From contig CAVURC010000010.1 of assembly GCA_963743825.1 (NCBI GenBank), forward strand, positions 62,001 to 126,000: 64,000 bases of DNA. Reading direction: 5' to 3'. The notes below the pieces were generated by a model. It had not been told where the DNA came from. It did no database searches and saw nothing but the letters and a program-made list of their open reading frames with translations. This document shows, piece after piece, positions 46,308 through 54,684 of this stretch (within the stretch, counting starts at the first letter, position 1; each line of letters opens with the position of its first letter). The DNA is from Sva-07 sp963743825. Its GTDB lineage: Bacteria > Actinomycetota > Acidimicrobiia > Acidimicrobiales > Ilumatobacteraceae. The translations under genes and the position numbers were made by a program.

Positions 46308-47212
46308 CAGAGTTCTCTCAGGAGGGCGATGCGCTCATCGAGCGGGGGGTGGGTGTCGAACAGCTTGTGGATGCCGCCCAGCTTGCCGTCGTCGCCGACG
46401 CCACTCATGGGCTGCTCGATCCACAAGTGTGCCGTAGCGGTGGACGCGGAATGCGTCACCGTCGTATCAGCCTGCAATTTCTCGAGCGCGGAGATCAGTC
46501 CGGGCGGATACCGGGTGAGCTGGCAAGCGCTGACGTCGGCCAGTGTCTCGCGCCGGCGCGAGATCGTGGCCTGCATCGCCTTGGCGACGATCGGGGCGAC
46601 GATGAGCATGATGATGCCGATCCAGGCCAACGGGTTGTTGCCGTCGCCACGATCGCCATTGCGGGCGACGCGCCCGCCATTCCACCACATCGTACGAATC
46701 GCGAGGTCGCTCATCAGTGCCACGGCACCGACCATCGTGACCGCCAGCGTCGACACGAGGATGTCGTAGTTGCGGATGTGGCTCAATTCGTGGGCGATCA
46801 CGCCCTCCAACTCGACGCGGTTCATCATCTCGAGCAGGCCGGTGGTCACCGCGATCGCCGCATGGTTCGGGTTGCGTCCGGTGGCGAACGCATTCGGTGC
46901 GGGATCGTCGATGACGTAGATGCCCGGCTTGGGGATGCCCCCGGCGATGCACAGACCCTCGACCAGATTGTGGAGCCGTGCGTACTCCTCGGGCGGGGCC
47001 GGATGCGCTCGACTCACCGACAACGCGATCTTGTCGGCCTTCCAGTACGACGTGAAGGCGATGAGCGCGCTGATCACCAGCGCGGCCACGGTGAACGCAA
47101 TGCCATTGCCGACGACAGCGCCGATGGCGGCGCCGACGAGTCCGACGACGAGGATGAAGGCGACGACGAGCACGACGCTTCGTCGTTTGTTCGATCGGAT
47201 CAGTTCAAACAT
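46307..47212 (-). CDS. htpX: M48 family membrane metalloprotease HtpX
   Basis: The 301-residue protease has two N-terminal membrane helices, the zinc motif GVIAHELSHIRNYD, and the third ligand Glu in SRRRETLADVSACQL. IDDPAPNAFATGR is a further family mark. HtpX degrades misfolded membrane proteins with its active site facing the cytoplasm. ATG 47212, 13 bases after lemA. LemA and HtpX are frequent neighbours. Confidence 0.93.
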   Translation of the reverse strand: MFELIRSNKRRSVVLVVAFILVVGLVGAAIGAVVGNGIAFTVAALVISALIAFTSYWKADKIALSVSRAHPAPPEEYARLHNLVEGLCIAGGIPKPGIYVIDDPAPNAFATGRNPNHAAIAVTTGLLEMMNRVELEGVIAHELSHIRNYDILVSTLAVTMVGAVALMSDLAIRTMWWNGGRVARNGDRGDGNNPLAWIGIIMLIVAPIVAKAMQATISRRRETLADVSACQLTRYPPGLISALEKLQADTTVTHSASTATAHLWIEQPMSGVGDDGKLGGIHKLFDTHPPLDERIALLREL

Positions 47213-47225
47213 GGACGACGTCGGG

Positions 47226-47780
47226 TCAGAACTCGACGGTGGGGGCAGTTCGCGCTTGCTCGTCGGCCTCGAAGTACTCGCGTGACTCGAAGTTGAACAT
47301 CTTGGCGAGGACCACGGTCGGGAACGATTCGAGCTTGTTGTCGTACGTGAGCACGCTGTCGTTGTAGAACTGCCGAGCGTAGGCCACCCGTCCCTCGGTG
47401 GCAGTGAGTTCCTCCTGGAGGGCCAGGAAGTTCTGATTGGCCTTGAGATCGGGGTACGCCTCGCTGAGCGCGAAGAGCTGGCGAAGTGCGCCGGTCAGCA
47501 CACCGTCGGCATTGGCCTGCGCCTTGGGGGTGTCGGGAGCAGCAATGGCCGCATTGCGCGCCTCGACCACCGCAGCAAGTGTTTCGCGTTCGTGGGCGGC
47601 ATAGCCCTTGACGGTCTCGACGAGATTGGGGATGAGGTCGAGTCGACGTTTCAACTGGACATCGATCTGCGACCAGGCGTTCTCGACCTGGTTGCGGGAG
47701 CGGACGAGTCCGTTGTAGCCGGCGATCAACAACCCCACCAGGATCACCACGACGATGATCACGATGATGGCAGGAAGCAT
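47226..47780 (-). CDS. lemA: LemA family protein
   Basis: The 184-residue protein has one N-terminal membrane helix (IIVIIVVVILVGLLIAGYNGLV) followed by RNQVENAWSQIDVQLKRRLDLIPNLVETVK, the LemA signature, and a long helical region ending FPTVVLAKMFNF. Function is poorly understood. It lies directly upstream of htpX and is probably co-expressed. Confidence 0.93.
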   Translation of the reverse strand: MLPAIIVIIVVVILVGLLIAGYNGLVRSRNQVENAWSQIDVQLKRRLDLIPNLVETVKGYAAHERETLAAVVEARNAAIAAPDTPKAQANADGVLTGALRQLFALSEAYPDLKANQNFLALQEELTATEGRVAYARQFYNDSVLTYDNKLESFPTVVLAKMFNFESREYFEADEQARTAPTVEF

Positions 47781-47808
47781 GGCCGCCAGTGTACGGGCCC
47801 GGCGACGG

Positions 47809-48906
47809 TCAACCGGTGATGGCTCGACGGGCCACCACTGCGTGGTAGATCTCCACGTACCGATCGGCCAGCGAGGTCATGGCGAACTGATCCGCACGCT
47901 GCATCCCGGCGTCGCGGAGGCGATCCAGGAGCGTTCGATCGTGGACGATCGTGCGCAACGCATCGGCGAGAGCCACCGGATCACCCGGCTCGACGAGGAT
48001 CGAGTCGACACCGTCGGTCGCCACGTTTCGGTATCCGTCGAGCGCGCTGGCCACCACCGCCGTGCCCGCTGCCATCGCCTCGATCAGCACCACCCCGAAC
48101 GATTCGCCGTGCAAGGACGGCGCACAGAAGACGTCAGCCGCACGCAGCCGGGAGAACTTCTCGTCGTCGGTGACCCGACCGAGCCACTCGAATCGTGGGT
48201 CGCCCGCCGTCGAGCGGGTCAGTTCCTCGGTGTCGGGGCCGTCGCTGCCGATCCACACCCGTACCGGCAGCGAGTGCTGCTGTACGGCCTGGATGAGCAC
48301 CCGGAGGCCTTTGCGTTCCTCGTGACGGCCGCAGAAGAACACGACCGGGGTGTTCGCGTCGTTGTCGGGCCACGGTGTTGCTGATCGGATCTCGTCGAGT
48401 TCGACACCGTTGAACAGCACCTCGTACTCGCCACCGAGGTAGCGCTCGACGAGCGCCAACGCATCCTTCGACACGACGACCTTGTGATCGATGCGGGTGA
48501 TCAAACGGCTGAGCGCAGGACGAAGGATGCGATAGCTCGCCGAGGTCCCCGCCATGTGGAACGTGCCGACCGTGGGAGCACGATGCACCATCAACGCCGT
48601 CGACGTCGGGCCCGGGGCGAGGGGCTCGTGGAGGTGGATGACGTCGAACTGTTCGTCGTTGAGCACTCGAAGGGTCCGCAGTGCCGCTGACGGGTCGGGG
48701 GCGATCGGCGCAACCGAGCCGTTGGCCGAGAGAGGCAGCGAGTCGCCGAGTGGTGTGATGAAGCTCTCGGGCGGTGGGCCGTCACACGGACCCAGCACAC
48801 GCGTCTCGTGGCCGCGCCGGCGCAGCTCCCGGGCGAGGCCCAGCACCTGCGCTTGGACGCCGCCCGGCACCGTCAAGCTGTACGGACTGACGATGCCGAT
48901 CCTCAT
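47809..48906 (-). CDS. pimA: Phosphatidylinositol alpha-mannosyltransferase (PimA-like GT4)
   Basis: The protein of about 365 residues begins RIGIVSPYSLTVPGGVQAQV, has VGTFHMAGTSASYR and VFFCGRHEERKGLRVLI, and the donor-binding HGESFGVVLIEAMAAGTAVVAS. This matches PimA, which adds the first mannose from GDP-mannose to phosphatidylinositol at the cytoplasmic membrane face. The assignment is supported by patA and pgsA1 a little upstream. The GGDEF-EAL gene separates them here. ATG 48906 is chosen; GTG 48933 is the alternative. Confidence 0.87.
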   Translation of the reverse strand: MRIGIVSPYSLTVPGGVQAQVLGLARELRRRGHETRVLGPCDGPPPESFITPLGDSLPLSANGSVAPIAPDPSAALRTLRVLNDEQFDVIHLHEPLAPGPTSTALMVHRAPTVGTFHMAGTSASYRILRPALSRLITRIDHKVVVSKDALALVERYLGGEYEVLFNGVELDEIRSATPWPDNDANTPVVFFCGRHEERKGLRVLIQAVQQHSLPVRVWIGSDGPDTEELTRSTAGDPRFEWLGRVTDDEKFSRLRAADVFCAPSLHGESFGVVLIEAMAAGTAVVASALDGYRNVATDGVDSILVEPGDPVALADALRTIVHDRTLLDRLRDAGMQRADQFAMTSLADRYVEIYHAVVARRAITG

Positions 48907-48914
48907 CAGCTGAT

Positions 48915-48953
48915 CGTCACGCGACACCGTCACGCCACACCGTCACGCCACAC
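48915..48953. repeat. 13-base tandem repeat, three units
   Basis: Three head-to-tail units of CGTCACGCCACAC (the first with one mismatch) span the stop codon of the GGDEF-EAL gene at 48943 and the region before pimA. It is probably slippage-born; any effect on coupling between the genes is speculative. Confidence 0.7.
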
Positions 48954-51544
48954 CGAAGCACCGCTCGAGATGCGCCGCCTCCAACGGTTCCGACAGCAGC
49001 GATCCCTGACCGAGATTGCACCCCAACGCCTTCAATGCCCGCAGCTGCGTCGGGCGTTCGATCCCCTCGGCGACACTCACCATGTCGAGCCCGGACGTCA
49101 GCTGCAGGATCATCCGTGCCAGCGTCGCAGAACGAGGATGCTCGTCGAGTTCGTCGATGAACTGGCGATCGATCTTGATGACGTCGACCGGGAACCGCTG
49201 CAGGTACGACAGGGAGCAGTAGCCGGTGCCGAAGTCATCCAGTGCAATGAGTACACCAAGCCCGCGCAGTTCGGCAAGATTTCCCACGGCCGACTCGATC
49301 TCCTCGACCAACATCGTCTCGGTGATCTCGAGCGTGACGCGACGCGGATCGAGTCCATACGTCTGCAGCGACACGCGAACCTGCTCGACGAATTCCGGTG
49401 AGCGGATCTGCCCTCCCGACACGTTGACATTGAGTTGCTGCGGACCGCGCGCCTGCCATCGGGAAGCGGCTCGGATGCTCTGCTCCATGACCCAGTTGCC
49501 GATCGGGACGATGAGGCCGGCACGTTCGGCGATCGGAATGAACTCGCTCGGCAACACCGTTCCCCGCGTGGGGTGGTCCCATCGCAACAGCGCCTCTGCA
49601 CCGACGACCCGGTGCGTCTGCAGATCCACCATCGGCTGGTAGACGAGCCGGAGCTGATTGCGTTCGATGGCGTTCGACAGGTCGCTGCGGAATTCGAGGT
49701 GCCTCGACGCCGACAGCCTCATGGCCGGGTCGAAGATCTTGATCTGGCTCTTTCCTGCCCGTTTCGCCTCGTACATGGCAATGTCGGCGTCACGCAGCAA
49801 GCCGGCGGTCGTCATGCCGGGCGTCGACACCGCGACACCGACGCTCGCCAGCACGGTGACGTCGTATCCGGCCAACGCGACCGGTTCGTGGAGGTCGGCC
49901 AGGAGTTGCTCGGCGACGTCGATCGCACGGTCGACGCCCCCGCGATCCTCCAGGAGGAGGGCAAATTCGTCGCCACCGAGGCGCGCTGGGGTGTCGCCGA
50001 CGCCGGACACGCGCCGAATCCTCTCGGCGATCGCTCGCAACATCTGGTCGCCGACACCATGGCCGAGCGCATCGTTGACCGACTTGAAGTCGTCGAGATC
50101 GACGAACAACACCACCACCGGATCGGCATCGGGACGCACCACCCGCAACGCGTGATCCATCCGGTCGAGGAACAACGCCCGGTTCGCGAGTCCGGTCAGT
50201 TCGTCGTGGAACGCCCGATGACTCAGCTGCCGTTCGAGATTGCGTTGCTCGGTCACATCGCGGAACGTGGCGACCACCCCGTCGACGGCGTCACCACCGA
50301 GCAGGTTGGCGATCGTGGCTTCCATCCGGCGACGGTCGCCGTCGACACGAACCAGGCTCGCCTCGAACTTGACCATGCCACCGTGTTCGAGCCGCACCGC
50401 CTTGCGCAGCTCCGTGGCTGCGGCGTCGCGGTCGTCGCTCGACACCAGATCGATCACCGACCGACCCGTCCAGTCGCTCGGCCGGTGCCCGAGCGTGCTC
50501 GCCAGCCCTGGGCTCGCATACCGGATGACCCCGTCGGCGTCGACGAGCAAGACCACGTCACTGGAGTGCTCGACCATCGCGGCGAGCCGATCCTGCCCCC
50601 GTCGCTCGGTCAGTCCCTGCACCGTGGCGACGAGGCGCCACATCCTGGTGAGTGCGAGTATCACGACGACGACCGAACAGATCGCGGCAAGCGTCCTCGT
50701 CGTTGCCGTTCCGAGGCCGGTGACCAGCAGGCTGAGCAACACCGTCAGCGGCGTCAGCGCGGCAACGCTCAGCCAGACGACGCGTCCGATGCCGAAGACC
50801 GGTCCGACCTCGACGGCCCGGTTCATCTGCGTCATCGTGGGATCGAGTGCGGCGGCGCCGATCAACAGCGACGCCGGGATGATCAACGCCGCCACGAAGC
50901 CACCGGCGCCGTAGTTGTCGCGGAGCTCCTCGACTGCACGCAACACGTCCGCGATGACGAGCAACGCAACGCCGATCATCATCAACGTCGGGGCGGCCGA
51001 GCGGAACTGCGACTGAATCGCCATCCGAGCGGCCATTGCGACGGCCACTGCACCGAGCATGGGCACGAGCATCGCCCAGATCCGGTCACCGAGCGCGAGG
51101 TCGCCGTCGGAGAGATACGGCTCGACGACTGCGAGCCAGATGCCGAGCCCGACGGCGATTCCGACGATCGCCACCTCGATCCCGCCGAGCCCGTCGTTGT
51201 CCGACTCCCGAGTCACGCGAGAGGATCGACAGGCCGACGACGAGCGCCACGGCCGACACGAGGTGGATCGCATCGCTGGCCGACGGAAACGTGTCGTCGC
51301 CACGGAAGAACAGCACAGCCCACACCACGTTCGCTCCCGCGAGCAGCCCCATCGACGATGCGATCAGCGCCCATGGCCGCCTGCGCTTCGGCCGGAATCC
51401 AGCGATGCCGACCACGATCGCAGCGACGGCGATCGCAGGTGCCAGGACCCGAATGACCTCCGCGGCACCGCTCGATGGCGCGAGGAGATACACGACTGTG
51501 AGCACAGCCGCCAATCCGACGAGCGCGCGTGATCGCGCCGACAT
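48943..51544 (-). CDS. Membrane-bound PAS-GGDEF-EAL protein (reading frame broken once)
   Basis: The joined protein of about 866 residues has roughly eight to ten N-terminal helices, a PAS domain (MVEHSSDVVLLVDADGVIRYA), GGDEF with intact RLGGDEFALLLED, and EAL with EALLRWDHPTRG, NVNVSGG, EITETMLV and DDFGTGYCSLSYL, which keep the metal ligands. The inhibitory RxxD site before GGDEF reads GVGD, so the Arg is missing. It may make or break cyclic di-GMP. The frame changes near 51208: dropping one G joins LSILSRDS to ESDNDGLGG. It separates patA from pimA. Confidence 0.88.
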
Positions 51545-52946
51545 CGAGAAGTTCGTCTCCTGTTCGATGTTGCTTCTTCGGCAGGTTGGTCAGTCGTCTT
51601 GACGACCGTTCGCCCGGGACACGGGCATTCGCTGACCGGGGCGATGCGCCAACGTCGATTGCGGGGTCGCCTTGCGCGTTACCCACCGTTACCGAAGTTT
51701 CCTGACAGAGCGCTTGCGCCACGTCCGACTCTGAAATCGGTCGTAGCGTGCCGTCGTCGCCTGCCGATTCGGCAGCCGCGGAGTGCCACTGCGACGTCGA
51801 GCCGATCGCGGTCGCCGAGCACGTCGGACAGGGCGACGATCGGGACGGATCGGGCGAGCTGCTCGAGATCCTCGGGGTCTGGTCGTCAGTCACCGGGTCG
51901 ACGAGACGGAGGGGTTTGACGTCGGCGTCTGTGACTGAGTCACGACCTGGAGCATCAGTGACAGTTCGACGTCGGGACTCAGCTGGCAGAGATGTCGTCG
52001 ATACGGGACCGGTCCCTACCTGGGTGTTGCCGTACCGGTCGCTGGGCCAGTTCGCCTGGAACATGTGCCACTGCGACGGCGCCCGCCTGATGAGGATCTC
52101 GAGTTCCTCGGCGAGGAGTTGGGTGATGCGTTGCACGTCGTCGCGGAGTCGCTTCTCGACACGCTCGATCGGCAACGGCGGGCGCACCCAGGCGTGGTGA
52201 CCGTCGACACGATCGGTGAAGTACACCGCCGTCGGCAGGATCGGCGCGCCCGTGCGCATCGACAGGGTCGCCGGACCGGCGGGCATCGTGGTGCGCTCGC
52301 CGAAGAACTCGACCTCGGGGCCACCGCCTTGGAGATCGCGATCGGCGAGCAGGCAGACCACGTGATTGTCACGAAGGGCCCGCATCACGGTCGTGCCGGC
52401 CTCCGGGCCGAGCGCCACGACGTTCATCCCGAGCGCAGAGCGCAGCTCGACGAACCATTCGAAGAGTTCCGGCGGATCGATCTTCTCCACCACCACGGTG
52501 ATCTGATGGCCCTGCTCGGCGATCCAGCGACCCGCCCACTCCCAACCGCCGAGGTGCGGCAGCACCAGGATCACGCCGTTCCCATGGGCCAGTCCATCGA
52601 CGATGTTCTCGTAGCCCTCGACGTCGAACCCTCGCTCGACGGTTGCGCCCGACAGGTTCGGGAGACGGAAACTCTCGAGCCAGTAGTGGGCATACGAGTC
52701 GAAGGCCTCCTGGACGGCACGGCGAAGTCGCACACCGCGCAGCGTCGGGTCGACCCGTTGGAGATGCCGCGAGATCATCGCGCGGCGCTCCCGACTGGCG
52801 AAGTTGGCGCCCAACCCGAACGGCATGGTGAGCCCGGCCGCGACCCGCGCCGGCATCAACTGCGCAGCAGCGGCGCCGAAGCGGTACGACGACGTCGTCG
52901 CCAGGTCGGTGAATCGGCGTGGATCAGTGATCGGTCGAGCAGGCAC
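51213..52946 (-). CDS. patA: Lipid A-type acyltransferase, PatA-like (open frame with unusual C-terminal run-on)
   Basis: The first 310 residues or so (GTG 52946) form a LpxL/PatA-like acyltransferase: VILVLPHLGGWEWAGRWI holds the catalytic HLGGWE, with LLADRDLQGGG, the GAPILPTAVYF segment, and WHMFQANWPSD near the usual end of the family. In mycobacteria PatA acylates the mannose of phosphatidylinositol mannosides. The frame then stays open for about 265 further residues of unconserved sequence and into the next gene. The true end is probably near 52016, where one extra base would bring in a stop. It lies three bases after pgsA1. Confidence 0.8.
   Translation of the reverse strand: MPARPITDPRRFTDLATTSSYRFGAAAAQLMPARVAAGLTMPFGLGANFASRERRAMISRHLQRVDPTLRGVRLRRAVQEAFDSYAHYWLESFRLPNLSGATVERGFDVEGYENIVDGLAHGNGVILVLPHLGGWEWAGRWIAEQGHQITVVVEKIDPPELFEWFVELRSALGMNVVALGPEAGTTVMRALRDNHVVCLLADRDLQGGGPEVEFFGERTTMPAGPATLSMRTGAPILPTAVYFTDRVDGHHAWVRPPLPIERVEKRLRDDVQRITQLLAEELEILIRRAPSQWHMFQANWPSDRYGNTQVGTGPVSTTSLPAESRRRTVTDAPGRDSVTDADVKPLRLVDPVTDDQTPRISSSSPDPSRSSPCPTCSATAIGSTSQWHSAAAESAGDDGTLRPISESDVAQALCQETSVTVGNAQGDPAIDVGASPRSANARVPGERSSRRLTNLPKKQHRTGDELLDVGAITRARRIGGCAHSRVSPRAIERCRGGHSGPGTCDRRRCDRGRHRWIPAEAQAAMGADRIVDGAARGSERGVGCAVLPWRRHVSVGQRCDPPRVGRGARRRPVDPLA
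51545..52015 (-). other. Region between the PatA catalytic domain and the GGDEF-EAL start
   Basis: No recognisable gene is present. The patA reading frame stays open through it but codes for low-complexity Ser/Pro/Arg/Asp-rich sequence. The minus strand holds short hairpins, for example GTCGTC-TT-GACGAC (plus strand, 51594-51607) and a GC-rich stem at 51611-51627. It may be the 5' leader of the GGDEF-EAL mRNA. I saw no convincing riboswitch. Confidence 0.45.
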
Positions 52947-52949
52947 GAG

Positions 52950-53636
52950 TCAGGTCGGCCGGCGCGGCACGCTCGTGCGCCGACGCTCGGTTCGTGCGAC
53001 ACGCCGACTCTGGCGCCGTGACCGTCGCATCTCGATACGTGCTGCAGTGACCGGCGCGACCGCGGCCTGCTTCCACACCTTCAGGAAGCGTTGAATCGCG
53101 GTGATCGTGGTGAGGACCAGCATGATCCACAGAATCGGGATCAGGAGGACCGGGAACAGCAGCCCGACGCAGAGCGCGATGATGCGTTCGGCGCGCTCCA
53201 TCAGGCCGCCCTTGGCCTCGATGCCGAGCGACTCGGCCTTCGCCCGTTCGTAACTGATGATGCTCGAAACGGCCATGACGGCGAATGGCAGGACGGTCAT
53301 GTACGGCGATTCGGTACTGGCGAAGTACCAGGCGATGCCACCGAGCAGGAACGCATCGGTGACCCGATCGACGGTGGAGTCGAAGAATGCGCCACGTTGG
53401 CTGGAGGCGTCGGTCGCCTTGGCGAGCGCACCGTCGAACAGGTCGGGCAGCGCTGCGAGGATCACGAGCAGCAGCCCCAACCGAAGCCGCCCGGAGCCGA
53501 TGGCGACTGCGGCGCCGATACCGACGAGCAATCCGAGGATCGTGAGATGGTCGGGCGTCAGGCCCGTCTTGCGCAGCGCATTGCCGATCGGCTTGACGGC
53601 CTTGTCGACCGGTTTTCGGAACGTGCCGTCGAACAT
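52950..53636 (-). CDS. pgsA1: CDP-alcohol phosphatidyltransferase, phosphatidylinositol phosphate synthase type
   Basis: The 228-residue membrane protein has the CDP-alcohol motif as DLFDGALAKATDASSQRGAFFDSTVDR, where the usual Ala-Arg is Ala-Lys but all four Asp are kept. About six helices are seen, and the C-terminal tail is Arg-rich (about 30 residues). The position between HIT and patA matches Rv2612c, which makes phosphatidylinositol phosphate from CDP-diacylglycerol and inositol phosphate. ATG 53636. The role is assigned from context and motif. Confidence 0.86.
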   Translation of the reverse strand: MFDGTFRKPVDKAVKPIGNALRKTGLTPDHLTILGLLVGIGAAVAIGSGRLRLGLLLVILAALPDLFDGALAKATDASSQRGAFFDSTVDRVTDAFLLGGIAWYFASTESPYMTVLPFAVMAVSSIISYERAKAESLGIEAKGGLMERAERIIALCVGLLFPVLLIPILWIMLVLTTITAIQRFLKVWKQAAVAPVTAARIEMRRSRRQSRRVARTERRRTSVPRRPT

Positions 53637-53646
53637 CGACGAGACG

Positions 53647-54138
53647 TTATCGCGACTCTGGAGCGAGATCCGGGTTGTCCTCGCTCAGCTGTTCCACGAC
53701 CGTTGCGTCGATGGCGTCGACGAGCACGAGTCCGCGTCGGGCCGGTGGATCCTCGGCCGAGTACACCATCACGCGCCACGTGGGGCGGCTGCGCAGCCCC
53801 CGCCAGACCTGTTGGACCGACGCATGCCCGACGGGGAATCCCAACGCTTGCTGTGCGGCTGCGAGTGCTTCCTTCTCGTCGACGTGCATCGTCCAACTCG
53901 AGGTGATCGAGAAGATCCCGACCGCAGTGAGCACGGCGGCCGCCACCAGCAGGCCCTCGTTCACGAGGGGCGCGTCGGGGAATGTGGCGTACACGATCAC
54001 GCACAGTGCGGAGATGACGAGATAGATCACGGCCGGCCACCGACGACGGCTGTTGTCGGGGAACTGGTACGGACCCACGAAGCCCGTGGAATCGAGATCG
54101 TCCGGAAGTTCGTCGCGGAGGTCGTCGGTCATCGACAT
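53647..54138 (-). CDS. Small membrane protein of unknown function
   Basis: The 163-residue protein has an acidic N-terminus (MTDDLRDELPDDLD), then two helices (residues about 35-80, with VIYLVISALCVIVYATF) and a soluble C-terminal domain with the repeated form WRVMVYSAEDPPARRGLVLVDA. I do not recognise a family. ATG 54138 overlaps the HIT stop by one base, so it is coupled to the HIT gene, and pgsA1 follows after ten bases. A role in phospholipid synthesis is a guess from position. Confidence 0.7.
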   Translation of the reverse strand: MSMTDDLRDELPDDLDSTGFVGPYQFPDNSRRRWPAVIYLVISALCVIVYATFPDAPLVNEGLLVAAAVLTAVGIFSITSSWTMHVDEKEALAAAQQALGFPVGHASVQQVWRGLRSRPTWRVMVYSAEDPPARRGLVLVDAIDATVVEQLSEDNPDLAPESR

Positions 54139-54683
54139 CAGGCTACGGCGCTCCATCCGGAGCGCAGTTTCGCGGCAGTGTCGACCAGGGCCTCAGGCAG
54201 GTTCTGGGTGTTGGAGATCGCGGCCATGAAGTTGGAGTCGCCGGTCCATCGTGGCACCACGTGGACATGCAGATGATCGGGCACCGACCCGCCGGCAGGT
54301 CGGCCGAGATTGAGGCCGACATTGAGTCCATCGGGCCGGTAGACGCTGCGGATGACGCGAACCGCCTCGGTGACGGTCGCCCACAGATCGGTTGTCTCCT
54401 CCGGCGTCAACCCCTCGAGGTCGGCCACCTCGCGGTACGGCACGACGAGCAGGTGCCCGCTGGCATACGGGAAGAGGTTGCACAGCGCGAAACAGGTCGT
54501 CGAGCGGTGCACGATGTACGTGTCGGTGTCCGGAGCGCCCGAGCGCAGCAACCGACTGAACACCGAACCTGAATCGCCAGGACCTGAATCGAGAGGGTCT
54601 GACCCCGGCGTTTCAGGTTCCGATCGGACGGGGGCGCCGGTGACGTAGGCCGAGCGCCAGCCCGACCAGATTCGCTCGAGCAT
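54138..54683 (-). CDS. HIT family nucleotide hydrolase/phosphorylase (Rv2613c-like)
   Basis: The 181-residue protein has the HIT motif as HLHVHVVPRW with the upstream LNLFPYASGHLLVVPYR. Mycobacterial Rv2613c in the same operon position is a diadenosine tetraphosphate phosphorylase. ATG 54683 lies just after thrS. Residues 22-43 (Ser/Pro/Asp/Gly-rich) are coded by a repeat-like DNA segment inserted in the linker before the HIT core, without breaking the frame. Confidence 0.9.
   Translation of the reverse strand: MLERIWSGWRSAYVTGAPVRSEPETPGSDPLDSGPGDSGSVFSRLLRSGAPDTDTYIVHRSTTCFALCNLFPYASGHLLVVPYREVADLEGLTPEETTDLWATVTEAVRVIRSVYRPDGLNVGLNLGRPAGGSVPDHLHVHVVPRWTGDSNFMAAISNTQNLPEALVDTAAKLRSGWSAVA
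54564..54620. repeat. Repeat-like insertion within the HIT gene linker
   Basis: The outer arms GAACCTGAA and TTCAGGTTC (54565-54573 and 54612-54620) are inverted. Inside is a second ACCTGAATCG unit and the GC-rich near-palindrome GGGTCTGACCCC. The insert keeps the frame and adds about 19 residues to the HIT protein. It looks like a small mobile or slippage-made palindromic element. Confidence 0.55.
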
Positions 54684-54684
54684 G

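Noticed and set aside
51545..51760. Cyclic di-GMP-I riboswitch before the GGDEF-EAL gene
   Set aside because: A few short words resemble the consensus but the paired core could not be matched by eye. Left as a region to test.
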